DNA of 64,000 bases from Eriocheir sinensis. Its lineage: Eukaryota; Arthropoda; Malacostraca; Decapoda; Varunidae. The stretch covers positions 10,309,234 to 10,373,233 of the forward strand of contig NC_066531.1 of the NCBI RefSeq assembly GCF_024679095.1, written 5' to 3'. The notes beneath the pieces were generated by a model. It was not told the DNA's origin and searched no databases. It worked only from the letters and a program-made list of their open reading frames with translations. Below are positions 47,244 to 63,673 of this stretch, piece by piece; position 1 is the first letter of the stretch, and every line of letters starts with the position of its first letter. A program made the position numbers and the translations under genes.

Positions 47244-48004
47244 GTGCATTAGAAATGGTTCGTTGGTGGGTGAGTATCGTGCTCTAGTAGGTTAACGTTG
47301 AAGTCTCCGGAGATGATTGTTTGGTTATCAGTAAAAATACTTTGTGAGAGAAAGTTATCCATAAATGAATTGAACTTGTTAACTTTTTGGTGTTTATCGT
47401 GGGGACGGTATGGAGATGCTACAATGTAGTGAGAGCTACCAATTGTGATTCTGACGGTACACAGTTTTATGTTGTCATCACACAGACAGCAATCATTTAG
47501 TAGGACATAAGGGATGTTGTTATTCACACAGATTGCGACTCCATCATAGCCTTCAGGTCTATGCGTATGGTAGGATTTAAATCCTCAATTTCATTTAAAG
47601 GAGCAGTGTTTGGTTAAAGCCAAGTTTCGCTAATGCATAATATGTCGGGAAGCTTTGGGAGGGATTTGAAAAAGATCAGATGATCATAATTTTTTTTTAA
47701 GGAGCGACCATTCAATTGAATGATGTTCAGAAAATCTGTACAGTTTTCGGGAATAGCAAACTTGCATGAGGTGATAATCATGGTACTTACAAATGTCTTC
47801 AATGTTCAAAGAATCATACATAGAGTTCAGAATTTCAAGATCTACATTATTCCTATCCTGCCTGCCATCATCACTATATATAAAGAAGGTGTCATAAAGA
47901 TTAATATCAGGGAGATTCATAACACGCGCGTGGGTGTCGGGTCGGAGGTTAGGAGAATAGATGAAAGGGAGGAGAAAGAGTGGAAGGGTTGAGGAAGAAA
48001 ACAA
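47244..48004 (-). mobile_element. LINE family B, endonuclease piece
   Basis: On the - strand: NIIQLNGRSLKKNYDHLIFF and LPDILCISETWL (APE endonuclease Asn and Glu motifs, about 47730-47614), then VRITIGSSHYIVASPYRPH and TIISGDFNVNLLEHD (GDFN, about 47310). A separate leader frame lies at 48004-47800. The APE nuclease nicks DNA to prime reverse transcription. Frames are interrupted near 47550. Confidence 0.8.
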
Positions 48005-48611
48005 GAACAGAGGAGTGGGGGAGTGGGAAGTTGGGCGGGATCATCTACTAATGGAAAGGGTGCGTGGGTGTGTAATTAGCGAGAAAGGGGTGAGGGTGTG
48101 AGCTAGAGGGGTCGAGGGTGAGGATGTATGGAAGTAGAGAGGGGTGTTGGTAGATGAGTAGTGTTGCGGTGAAGAGGGGGGTGAGGTAAAGGGGTGGAGG
48201 GGAGGGATAGTGAGTTAGGTGCAGGGGTGGATAGTGGGGCAGTAAGATGGAAAGCGGGGGGGGGGGATGAGTTGGAGGGGTGGCGATGTGATTCTAAAGG
48301 GGTGGGGGGAATGGTGGAAGTATGGGATGGAGGAGTTAGGGGGTGGGATAAAAATGAAGTATGATAAAACTAGGGGACAACGGTGTTGCTCGACTGCAAC
48401 AGGTATGCATATAGGTATATTGAGATCCAGCAGCAGTTTGTCACTGCAGGAAAACATGAACTACATAACCTTAGCACAGTTGCAGAATTATCATGTTTGC
48501 TAGTAAAGCAAACGAACAGAGCACAACAATGACATTTAGGAATACTTAAATAATAGTCAGGTGATTTTACATCAACTGGGTTATTTGTAATCTATACCAC
48601 ATTCACGCCCT
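48005..48611. other. Purine-rich spacer, no gene seen
   Basis: 48050-48360 is dominated by GGGG, GGTG and GAGG words, then unique AT-rich DNA. It may be the 5' UTR of LINE family B, but no second copy is present to test that. Confidence 0.35.
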
Positions 48612-48889
<278 letters not shown>

Positions 48890-48897
<8 letters not shown>

Positions 48898-49144
48898 TTT
48901 TTACGTCGCGGCCTATAGCGGTAGGCTTTTTCCCGGTGGGCTCTGATGGTCGGCCCAAGGCCTCTTCCCGGTGGGTCCTGATGGTCGGCCCAGCCCGTTC
49001 TGGCGCAGGCGAGTGTTTATAGTGGCGCCATCTTGCATTGGCTCATGCTGCCCTCCCGGAGCTCATCTTTAATCCTAGAATCTAGAGTCCGGGTTGATAG
49101 GTGGTCTTCTGGACAGCATGTAGGTAGTTTTAAGCCACTCGGCT
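48890..49144 (-). mobile_element. SINE-1 copy 8, head missing
   Basis: Poly(T) tail at 48890-48902, tandem GACCATCAGG modules and core. It ends at 49144 after GTTTTAAGCCACTCGG; the tRNA head is replaced by sequence leading into the hAT gene. Confidence 0.88.
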
Positions 49145-49201
49145 GAATCTCATCCTACTCAAGGTCTAAAAGTCCAACAAGATTCAGCAACTTCATGAAG
49201 T

Positions 49202-51382
49202 ACACAGCTGTCTGATAGTGATCCTGCAAAATGGCAAGTGGGTCCAGATTTAATTGATTATTTCTCAAAACAAGCTCCATCTCAAAATATTCCTCCCAAC
49301 AACCACGACATGTCAGAAAGAGATTTTGGAGGTTCAAAGAGATATGTAAGACAACGTTTCTTCACCAGACCCTTGAATAATGGTGAAACAGTGAATAGAG
49401 AATGGTTAATCTATTGTTTGTCTAGGGGTACCACTTGTTGCTATGTCTGTAAGCTGTTTTGTGCTACTCCAGTTTTCATTGATAAAGACAATGCTTTTGT
49501 AAAAGGATACTGTGACCGGAAAAATGCAGATGCTAGAATCCGAGCTCAGGAGACAAGTAAAGACCACCGTCTGAATATATGCAAACTTGTTGAAAAACAA
49601 ACAAGTTTGCGGATTGACTCAGAGCTTGTGCAACAACAGGAAATGGAACGTGACTACTGGTTCAAAGTTTTGACAAGAATGGTTGCTGTAATCCAATTTC
49701 TAGTTGAGCGTGGACCGGCTTTTCGTGGAGATTCGGAAATCCTAGGATCGTCCAACAATGGCAACTATTTAGGCTGTTTGGAGCTCATTGCACAGTCTGA
49801 CGATTTCCTAGCAGAACATATTCGTCTTCATGGGAACCCAGGGCGAGGGCATGTATCTTATCTGTCTTTAACAATCTGTGATGAATTCATCAAACTCCTG
49901 GCTGAGCAGGTGAAATGTGAAATTATAGAGCAAGTAAAACCAGCGAAATACTTCGGATTGAGTGTTGACTCAACACCTGATTTAGCTCATCTAGACCAAC
50001 TAACCTTGATTTTACGCTATACTTTATCCGATGGCTCTGTTGCTGAACGTTTCACTGGCTTCCTAATCATTGAAAATCATGGAGCGGAGCATCTGTTTAA
50101 CACAGTTATGCTGATGCTGAAGGAAATGGATATTGATAACAGCAACTGCAGATCTCAGTCTTATGATAATGCCAGCAATATGGCTCGTATTTACACTGGT
50201 GTCCAGGCTCGAGTGTTGGAAGTGAATCCACTTGCAGATTTTGTCCCGTGTTCAGCGCACAGTTTGAATCTAGTTGCATTAGCATCAGCTGAGTGTTGCA
50301 AGGAAGCAGTTTCTTTCTTCGGTGTACTCCGGGGAATTTGCAACTTTTTGTCTGCTTCTCCACCCACAACGCTGGGCAAAGTTTATGGAGAACATGAAGA
50401 AAAAGGTACATGTGGAAAGTCTTTCAGAGACGAGATGGTCAGCCTGTGCGGATGCAACAAAAGCCTTGGCGCTGAACTACTCTGAGGTTTTAGAAACATT
50501 ATCTGAAATTGCAGTATGCTCTGCGACAAAGCCAAACCAAGCAAGTTCACTTGTTCAGTCACTCAAACAACTGGAAACAGCACTGATGTGCCAAATGAGG
50601 AATGATATTTTAACTAAAACTAACATTGTCAGCAAGGCACTTCAAGAACCTGGTACTGAAATATGTACTGTGGTGACACTTCTAAACTCTCTGGTAAACC
50701 ATCTTGAAAACATTCGTGATTCATTCGATATTTTTGAACACCAGGCAAAAGAACTTGTTTCAAGTGACTACAAAGAGTCTACTGTGAGGAAGCGTGTTAG
50801 GAAGGCATTCCTTGACGAAGCCAGTGGTACCGATGCTGTACTGACCCCCAGAGAACGCTTTCGAACACACACATTTCTCGTCATTGTTGACAGATTCTTG
50901 CAGGAAATAAAAGAGAGAAGCAAAGTCTATGAGGAATTAGGAAATAAATTTGATTTCGTGACAGATTTCAGCATGTCTGATAGCAATGCTTTTCGTGAAA
51001 AGGCAGATGGTCTTGTGCAACACTACCAGAGTGATTTGGAAGCTGATTTCACCGATGAGAGCATCTTGCTGCACAAAATGTTGACCACAGAAAGACATCA
51101 GGAAAAATCAGTGAATTACATGCTGCAGTGAACATTATTTCAAGGACTTTAGCTGGAGTATTTCCCAATGTATGCATCGCACTTCGGATTTATTTGACCA
51201 TTCTGGCTACTTCTTGTGAACGAGAACGTTCCCTTTCAACTCTGAAAAGAGTGAAGAATTACTCAAGGGCGACGATGGGCCAAGAAAAACTGTGCATTGA
51301 ATCTCAAATTATTAAAAACTTCAATACAGATCACAGCATCAAATGCTTTGCAACAATAAAATGCAGAAAAGCTAACATTTAA
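49202..51382 (+). pseudogene. hAT-superfamily transposase (ZMYM/DUF4371 type), two frameshifts
   Basis: Recognisable from SDSDPAKWQVGPDLIDYF onward. Order: TTF-type zinc-finger region (KRYVRQRFF, REWLIYCLSRGTTCCYVCKL, about 49338-49460), DUF4371-like core (YLGCLELIAQSDDFLAEHI; CDEFIKLLAEQVKCEIIEQV; YFGLSVDSTPDLAHLDQL, the region of the first catalytic Asp; QSYDNASNMA; CSAHSLNLV), then SLSETRWSACADATKAL, and the C-terminal dimerisation segment FPNVCIALRIYLTILATSCE and RSLSTLKRVKNYSRATM. One shift near 50355 and one near 51125 break it; otherwise it is free of stops for over 700 codons, so inactivation is recent or the shifts are assembly errors. No TIRs identified. Confidence 0.88.
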
Positions 51383-51453
51383 TTTTCATAGTATTTGTAA
51401 ATTCTTTGCTTATAATTCATGTAACAAGTTGATGTATTACTCATCTAATATAT

Positions 51454-51997
51454 TGTTACGCCACCACCCCTACCACACACCATACACGGGCAGGCAGGTG
51501 GCGTGATCCCCACCAGAACAGCCACACGGGCACCAGTCACTCACAGCGACCCACACAGAACACCGAGAGGAGGAGGGAACGAGGCAGGGCACAAAGGATA
51601 CACGTTCAACACTAAGTTCTAGTTTAATGACAGGTTCTTCACACAGTACAGCAACTTTCAAGGGCACAGAATAGTTAGTTAATCAGGCACAGTACAGGGG
51701 CACGGCAGACACGCACACACGGATGCACAGTTGCACACAGCTCGCGAGCGGAGCAGCTCAACACTCTCTCAAGTCTCAAGCCCAGACACGCGTCTTCTCC
51801 CCCAACTACTCCTCAGCGCCTCTCGCTCGCCACTCTGCCGACTCAGCACTTCCTGCCCGGCGGCCGGAGGCCCCGGGCTCCCCTCTGTCTCTCTTGTCCC
51901 AACAAGTAGAGTTGCACCATGCTGAGCTAACATTGCATCATGCTACAATTTCATCACATTACACATACAATCATTCACATACAGCACATTCGTAACA
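51454..51997 (-). repeat. Gypsy 3' LTR (left copy)
   Basis: 544 bp with short inverted ends TGTTACG/CGTAACA. Identical by eye to the right copy except one base (CTCGCGAG here, CTCACGAG there). It begins exactly after the ATAT duplication. Confidence 0.95.
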
Positions 51998-52010
51998 CTA
52001 TCTCCCCCTT
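51998..52010 (-). promoter_or_regulatory. Gypsy polypurine tract
   Basis: AAGGGGGAGATAG on the - strand directly next to the 3' LTR; primes plus-strand DNA synthesis in LTR elements. Confidence 0.75.
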
Positions 52011-52103
52011 CAGAAGGCAGTCGACCCGGCTGCCCCAACATTCAACAAACAAAACATGAAATTAATCAAACTAATCAGTCCCCTGGGACATCACTAAAGT
52101 CTC

Positions 52104-55100
52104 TTAACCATCCCGGCCGACGCCTCTCTCGCCGAGGGCGCCGCTGGGATGCGGGCGGCGGCAGGCAGGCGGTGGCACCCAGAGCCGCGTCGTCGGCCCC
52201 AGGTACTTGCTCAGGGTCGTCACTGACATCTGCCGCTTCGCCCGCACCGCCCATGTTCTCGTTCGCCCGTGGTCAACCTCTGACACGTCCTCGTCGCTGC
52301 TGCTGGGGCCTACGTCCTCTCCTTCCTCACCGTGGCCCCAGGAGTAGCGCCCTGGACCGTGGTAACGCCACAGCCGGTCCACGTGGACAACAGACGGGCG
52401 CTTTCGTCCCCGTCGAATCCGGTAGGTGACGTCAGAGAGGGCTGCCACCACCGTGTACGGCCCCTCCCAGGGGCTCTGTAGCTTCGGCGAGAGCCCTCGT
52501 TTACGGCGGGGTTATGCAGCCACACTCTGTCACCCACGGAGTACCTCACGTCCCTCATGCGCCGGTCGTATGTCTCCTTCATGGCCTGGCCTGCCACCTT
52601 GAGCTTGCCCCGTACGCGTCGGTGCACCTCAGCCAGGCTTTCCTGCAGTGCCACTGCGAAGCCAGAGGTGACGGTGGGCAAGCTCACGTCGGGGGGCCGC
52701 CCCGTGGCCAAATCCACCGGTAGCCTTAGCTCCCGGCCGAACATAAGGCGGGCGGGCGTGTAGTCCGTTGCCTCATGCACAGCGGACCGGTACGCCATCA
52801 ACATAGCGGGCAGCTTGACGTCCCAGTCTTCTTGGCCTTCCCCGCAATACTTGGCCAGCTGTTGCGCAAGGGTCCGATTGAAGCGCTCCACCATGCCGTC
52901 AGACTGCGGATGGAGGGGCGTCGTCCGGGTCTTGCGCACCCCCAACAGCTCGCAACACTCCCGGAACACTCGGGACTCAAACTCACGGCCTTGGTCAGAG
53001 TGCAGTTCCGCGGGTCCACCAAACCGGGTAAAGAATTCATTCACCAGCACGCCCGCCACGGTCTCGGCCTCGTGGTTAGGGAGTGCATACGCCTCGGGCC
53101 ACTTGGTGAAATAGTCCATCACCACACAGATGTACCGGTTACCCCGTGGCGTGAGAGGCAGCGGGCCGGCAATGTCCACGGCCACCCGCTCCATGGGCGC
53201 CCCAACGCAGTACACCTGTAACGGAGCTCGGTTTCTCTTGGCGGGGCCCTTCTTACTGCGCTCTACACCACTCGGACACGTCACTTCGCATTCCCGACGG
53301 CACAGGGTCTTTTTCAGCACCTCAGCGCGCAAGGCTCGGGGCACTAACACACACGCGTCACCACAACGCCACCACACACCTCTCAGGCACTCACCCACTG
53401 CCCCGCCAGCCTCGAGCCACTGGATGATGGGAGCGAGATCAGCGTCCTCACGCTGCGCCTTACGCCACTTGTCATCCCCCTCAGCGACGCCCGCTAGCAC
53501 CTGCAGGCGGAGGCACAGAGGGTCAGAGTCCTTCTGGGTACAGTGTGAGCAGCCAGCCTCACACGGGCGTCGACTCAGACTGTCAGCGTTGCTGTGGACA
53601 CGACCCGGGCGGTGGACGATGCGATAGTTATACTGCTCGAGACGCCCCAACCACCTCGCCAGCTGACCCTCCGGCGCCTTCAGCGTCTTCAACCACTGCA
53701 GGGCAGCGTGGTCGGTCCGGACGGTGAACTCAGCGCCGTATAGGTACGGGTGGAAGTGCTCGAGACTCTTCACCACCGCCAGCAGCTCCTTCCTCGTCAC
53801 GCAGTAGTTGCGCTCAGGTCTACTGAACTTGGCGCTGTAGTAGGCCACGACGTGCTCCCTTCCGTCCTTCACCTGTGACAGGACCGCCCCGACGCCCTCG
53901 GCACTGGCGTCGGTGTCCAACAGGTAGGGAAGCTTCGGGTCCGGGTAAGGCAGGACCGGTGCCTCCACCAGTGCCTTCTTCAGGCCGTCGAACGCGGCCT
54001 GGCACTCCTCGTCCCACAGGAAGCACGCCCTTTCCTGGTGAGCCGGTGGAGAGGGGCTGCCACGCTGGCGAAGTCCTGCACGAAGCGGCGGTAGTACGCA
54101 CAGGCCCAGGTAACTCCTAACTTCCGCCACATTGGTGGAACGGGCCACTTCTCCACCACTGCCACCTTCTGCGGGTCGGTGCACACGCCGTCCCGACTGA
54201 CGACATGACCCAGGAACGGCACCTCGTGCTGGAAGAGCGAACACTTTTTGGGGCTGAGCTTGAGGTTGGCCTTCCTCAGCCGCTGTAGTACCTCCTCCAG
54301 CCGCTCCAGCTCCTCCTCGAAGGTGCTCCGGAAGACGATGACGTCATCGATGTAGACGAGCGCTGTCTTCCACTGCAGGCCCTCCAACACCCTCTCCATC
54401 AGGCGCTCGAAACAGCCAGGGGCGTTGCAGAGACCAAAGGGCATGACGTTGAACTGCCACAAACCCTGCCCGAAAGAGAAAGCGGTCTTCGGCTTATCCT
54501 CCTCTGCCATCTCCACCTGCTGGTAACCCGACTTCAGGTCGAGTGTGGAGAACCACCTGGCCCCCCACCAGTGCGTCGAGCGTGTCGTCGATCCCAGGCA
54601 GGGGTAAGAGTCCTGACAGTCACATCATTCAGCGCCCGGTAGTCCACACAGAAGCGCTGCGTGCCGTCCTTCTTAACCAGGACTACCGCTGAGGACCAAG
54701 GACTGTCTGACCGCTCAATCACCCCTGCGCCGCCAGCTCGTTGACAGTGCGCTGCATTTCCTCCCTGGCTGGTGCAATACGTCGGGCGGGCTCTTGATGG
54801 GCAAACTATTTCCCGTGTTGATGCTATGCTTCACCAACCCCGTGCGGCCCAGATCCGTCACCCCTGCTGAACACGTCCGCGTACTGGGCCAGGGTGTGGC
54901 GCATCTTCTCCGTCTGCGCCTCCGTCAGGTTAGCGGCGCCCGGTGCGCCAAATCCTCCAGGAAGTCGGGCAGCGGCCCCACAGCGGCCGACCTTGCTGCC
55001 CGACGTCTCCTCTGGGCGCTCCACCTCCTCACAGGTGCCCAGCTTGGCACCAGCGGGTACCTTCCGGCCTCGTCGGAGAAGTTAGCTACCAGCACCGTAA

Positions 55101-55719
55101 CTAACTCCTCCCCCGCCCCAACGAGGCTCCGTCCGACTGCCACGCCGTCAGCCAGCCGCAGGTTTTCCGTGGGCTCCACCATGCCTTCCGCTCCACGCAT
55201 CGCTCTGGACAGGCGACACCGGACCCTGGCCTCCGTCCTAGGGGCAAGGTGCAGACGCTCAGCCGCGACTACCTCTGCACAGCCAACCTCCGGAAGCAAA
55301 GGCACGTCTTGACCGCGTACCCTCACCAGCTTCCGTCCGAGGTCGACACAAGCCTTGCTCTGCGTCAGGTAGTCGAGGCCCAGCAAACACGGCTCGTCCA
55401 GATCGGCGACGTACACCGGCAGCCGCTCCACAGCGCTGCCTACGCCGATACGAACCTCCACTGGGCCCTTGAGCTGCACACAGTGCCCCGTGACGCCGCA
55501 CAGCCTCTGTGGCGCGTCTGGGAGTCGCGTGGCGGCCAGCATATCAGGCCGCACCAAGGTCTTCTCAGCCCCGGTGTCCACTGTCAGGCGGCATGGCTTC
55601 CCGTCCACTGAGCCCTCCACCTGCATCGCACTGGTTATCCGGCGGCAGCTTACGCAAGTCGGGGCCCGGGGACTGACGGCTGGGATTCGGCCCCCTTCTC
55701 CAGCCTGTCCGGGTTTCCC
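52104..55719 (-). CDS. pol: Gypsy pol (protease, RT, RNase H, integrase), frameshifted
   Basis: Begins at the -1 site (55719-55713). Protease: [12 protein letters not shown] (about 55590) and [29 protein letters not shown], then [20 protein letters not shown] and [11 protein letters not shown] (catalytic YIDD, about 54350). RNase [17 protein letters not shown] (about 53920), TRKELLAVV and [10 protein letters not shown]. Integrase: [23 protein letters not shown] and MVERFNRTL, giving D, D-x35-E; then a GPY-type module ([17 protein letters not shown], about 52470-52420). The N-terminal zinc-binding part of integrase looks shortened: no His pair is visible before the CRRECEVTC region (about 53310-53280). 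Single-base shifts occur near 55000, 54700, 54560, 54240 and 52450. Confidence 0.9.
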
Positions 55720-57379
55720 GCCTGCACTACCTCCTTTGGCTTGGGGCAGGCGCCCGAACGGTGGCCAGACTTGCCACAGTCCTTGCAGCAAGGCTGAAAG
55801 GCGTCAGAACTCAGTCGGTCAAGGGAACGCGTCCTTCGCTCCCTCGGACAACGACTGCGCATGTGCCCCTTCTTGCCACAGCCCCAACACGAGCCGAGAA
55901 ACCGTCCGCTCGCCTTCCTCGACGCCGCCTTCTTCTCCACCTTCGCCTTCCGGCCCCGGAGGTCACGGCGGGGCTGGGCGGCCGCCCCTAGGCCGCTGGT
56001 CGTCTTCAGGAAGGCCTCGAATTCCAAGGCCCTCGCCAGCGCCACCTGCAGGTCCCCAGGGTGTGCCTGCTTAACGTAAATCTGCAGCTGCTGGTCGTGC
56101 AGAGCGTCAACAAAGAAATCGCGGGCCAGCACCACGATCATCTCTTCCGGGGCAACAGGATACGACCTTCTGACCAGCGCTTCCACGTCCTGCGCCAGCT
56201 GCGACAGTGTCTCGCCGCGCTCCCGAGTCCGCTTCTTCAGGCGAGCTCGGTACACCTCGGCCTGAAGGTGGTGCCCGAAACGACGCCGCAGGGCCTCCGC
56301 CATGCTCCCGTAAGAGGCACGTTGGGCCGGCGGCAGGTGCCCCAACACTTCCACAGCTGGGCCCCGAAGCGCTGTTGCCAACTGCAGCGCCTTCTCAGCT
56401 TCGTCCCAGCCCTGGGCAGCAGCTAGCATCTCAAACTGGGCAACATAGGCCTCCCAGGCCACCTTCCCGTCATACCTGCCGGCTTGCGCCTCCCGAACGG
56501 CGGGAAGCCGAGGGCTGGATGGGGGAAAGCGGAGCACGTGGGCTGTTAGCCGGCCGGCATGGAGAGGGCGGCGGTGACGGCGGCAGAGAGGCGGGGTGAG
56601 TGGGTCCGACTCCGGCGCCAGTTGGACCCAAGGGGGCAGCTCCGATGGCTCCCCAACCTCCTGCGGCAGCTGCTGGCTCTGACACAACGCTGCGAGGGCC
56701 CAGGGTTCTTGCCAGGGCCCCATGAGGACCCCAGCAAGTCCGTCACCCTGGTGCTTGCCGCCAGCACGCGTGACGCTTCTTGTTCCTCCCCGCGTGACGT
56801 TGCCAGCTCTCGCCGCCGCCTCTCCGCCTCCACCTCCTCCCTCAGGCCCTGGACCTCGCCTTTCAGAGTCTGCACCTCTCCCAGCAGTTCACTCTTAACG
56901 CTGTCGCAGGCCTTGTCGGTGTACTGCTGGGTTTCCGCCTTCAGGGACGAGAGACTGCTCTGGAGGATATCGGCAAGATGGCGTGCCTGCTCGTCTGCCC
57001 TCTCTTCTGCCCTCTGAGCCTGCTCGCGAGCCCTCTCTTCTGCCCTCTGAGCCTGCTCGCGTGCCCTCTCGTCTGCCCTCTCTTCTGCCCTCTGAGCCTG
57101 CTCGCGAGCCCTCTCTTCTGCCCTCTGAGCCTGCTCGCGTGCCCTCTCGTCTGCCCTCTCTTCTGCCCTCCGAGCCTGCTCGCGTGCCCTCTCGTCTGCC
57201 CTCTCTTCTGCCCTCCGAGCCTGCTCGCGTGCCCTCTCGTCTGCCCTCTGATCCAAATCCTGCCTCATACTGGCCAGCATGGCAGCGAACAATTCCATCT
57301 GGCCCGGCTTCACCTCACCCGGGTCAGCCTCGGCCTTGCCCGTCTCCTCACCCTCACGGCGACCACTGGGGGACGCCAT
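55650..57379 (-). CDS. gag: Gypsy gag with coiled-coil repeats and two CCHC knuckles
   Basis: Starts at the ATG at 57379 (MASPSGRREGEETGKAEADP). Residues about 45-140 are a charged alpha-helical repeat of RADERAREQARRAEE units (45 bp, plus shorter 30-bp forms), predicted coiled coil. After a one-base shift near 56720 it continues with WEAYVAQFEMLAAAQGWDEA, then LRRRFGHHLQAEVYRARLKK, and the nucleocapsid knuckles CWGCGKKGHMRSRC and CKDCGKSGHRSGAC (C-x2-C-x4-H-x4-C). Stop at 55650. Gag forms the particle and packages element RNA. The shift near 56720 may be an assembly error. Confidence 0.88.
55661..55719 (-). promoter_or_regulatory. -1 programmed frameshift signal (gag to pol)
   Basis: Slippery heptamer G GGA AAC in the gag frame at 55719-55713, a 7-base spacer, then stem 1 GGCTGG (55705-55700) with CCAGCC (55683-55678). 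The loop contains GGGGCC, which can pair with GGCCCC at about 55666-55661, making an H-type pseudoknot. After slippage the frame is that of protease (KPGQAGEGG). Confidence 0.8.
56984..57255. repeat. Coding minisatellite in gag (45/30-bp units)
   Basis: On the + strand units such as CCTGCTCGCGTGCCCTCTCG recur; they encode the RADERAREQARRAEE-type coiled-coil repeats on the - strand. Unit lengths are multiples of 15 bp, so copy changes keep the frame. Confidence 0.9.
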
Positions 57380-57410
57380 GACACTCGGCGCGCTTCACTG
57401 TTCACTTATC

Positions 57411-57428
57411 CCCACTCCTTTGACACCA
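57411..57428 (-). promoter_or_regulatory. Gypsy primer-binding site
   Basis: TGGTGTCAAAGGAGTGGG on the - strand, starting two bases after the 5' LTR. TGG complements the tRNA CCA end; the sequence resembles sites for tRNA-Leu, but the exact tRNA cannot be verified here. Confidence 0.7.
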
Positions 57429-57430
57429 AG

Positions 57431-57974
57431 TGTTACGCCACCACCCCTACCACACACCATACACGGGCAGGCAGGTGGCGTGATCCCCACCAGAACAGCC
57501 ACACGGGCACCAGTCACTCACAGCGACCCACACAGAACACCGAGAGGAGGAGGGAACGAGGCAGGGCACAAAGGATACACGTTCAACACTAAGTTCTAGT
57601 TTAATGACAGGTTCTTCACACAGTACAGCAACTTTCAAGGGCACAGAATAGTTAGTTAATCAGGCACAGTACAGGGGCACGGCAGACACGCACACACGGA
57701 TGCACAGTTGCACACAGCTCACGAGCGGAGCAGCTCAACACTCTCTCAAGTCTCAAGCCCAGACACGCGTCTTCTCCCCCAACTACTCCTCAGCGCCTCT
57801 CGCTCGCCACTCTGCCGACTCAGCACTTCCTGCCCGGCGGCCGGAGGCCCCGGGCTCCCCTCTGTCTCTCTTGTCCCAACAAGTAGAGTTGCACCATGCT
57901 GAGCTAACATTGCATCATGCTACAATTTCATCACATTACACATACAATCATTCACATACAGCACATTCGTAACA
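57431..57974 (-). repeat. Gypsy 5' LTR (right copy)
   Basis: 544 bp, one base different from the left LTR by eye. The element is transcribed from here on the - strand. Confidence 0.95.
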
Positions 57975-57978
57975 ATAT

Positions 57979-62397
<4,419 letters not shown>

Positions 62398-62399
<2 letters not shown>

Positions 62400-63673
62400 A
62401 CAACAAAGGAGACAGCTCAAAGGCACAAAAAAAGTAAACAATAATAAATAAAAAAAAGTCCGCTGCTCGCTGCTCACAAAAATATTATAAAGAGGTGGCT
62501 GAAAGAGAGGTTAATTTCGGGAGGAGAGGTGTCCAGACACCCTTCTATTGAAAGAGTTCAAGTCGTAGGCAGGAGGAAACGCGGAAGAAGGAAGATTGTT
62601 CCAGAGTTTACCAGCGTGAGGAATAAAAGAGTGAAGATGCTGGTTGACTCTTGCATAAGGGGTTTGGACAGTATAGGGATGAGCATGAGTAGAAAGTCGC
62701 GTGCAGCGGGGCCGCGGGAGGGGGGGAGGCATGCAGTTAGCAAGTTCAGAAGAGCAGTCAGCATGAAAATATCGATAGAAGATAGAAAGAGAGGCAACAT
62801 GGCGGCGGATATTAGGAGGTTGAAGACTATCAGAAAGAGGAGGAGAGCTGATGAGACGAAGAGCCTTAGACTCCACTCTGTCCAAGAGAGCTGTGTGAGT
62901 GGAGCCCCCCACACGTGAGATGCATATTCCATACAAGGGCGGACAATGCCCTTGTATATGGATAGCAACTGTGCGGGGGAGAAGAACTGGCGGAGACGAT
63001 ACAGAACGCCCAACCTCGAGGAAGCTGATTTAGTGAGAGAAGAGATGTGAAGTTTCCAGTTAAGATTTTCAGTTAAGGATAGACCGAGAATGTTTAGTGT
63101 TGAAGAAGGTGACAGCTGAGTGTTGTCGAAGAATAGGGGATAGGTGTTTGGAAGATTGTGTCGAGTTGATAGGTGGAGAAACTGTGTTTTTGATACATTG
63201 AAGGACAGGCGGTTCCTTTTACCCCAATCGGAAATGATAGTAAAGTCTGAGGTTAAGCGTTCTGCAGCCTACAGCCTGGAGTTATGTAAGTCCTGTTGAG
63301 AGGGTCTTCTGTTGAATGAAGTTGAATAATGCAGAGTGGAGTCATCAGCTTATGAGTGGAGAGGACAGGTTGTTATGGAAAGAAGATCATTGATGAATAA
63401 CAGGAAGAGAGTGGGTGATAGGACAGAGCCCTGTGGAACACCACTGTTGATGGTTTATGAGAAGAACAGCAACCGTCTACCACAGCAGAGACAGAACGGC
63501 CGGAAAGGAAACTGGAGATAAGGAACAGAGAGAAGGAGAATCCGAAAGAGGGCAGTTTAGAAAGCAAAGACTTGTGCCAGACTCTATCAAAGGCTTTCGA
63601 TATGTCTAGTGCAACTGAGAAAGTTTCACCGAAACGGCTAAGAGAGGATGACCAAGAATCAGTTAAGAGAGCA

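Larger units (their letters stand above)
51454..57974 (-). mobile_element. Complete Gypsy LTR retrotransposon, very young
   Basis: Two 544-bp LTRs starting TGTTACG and ending CGTAACA bound 6521 bp, flanked by the 4-bp duplication ATAT (51450-51453 and 57975-57978). On the - strand the order is LTR, primer-binding site, gag, protease, RT, RNase H, integrase, polypurine tract, LTR: the Gypsy order. No envelope gene. The internal region is far richer in G and C than its surroundings. Pol is broken by several single-base shifts, some at homopolymer runs. Confidence 0.95.

Noticed and set aside
52000..57400. Bacterial contamination, suggested by high GC
   Set aside because: The segment is bounded by LTRs and a target duplication and encodes Gypsy proteins; the flanks continue the local AT-rich sequence.
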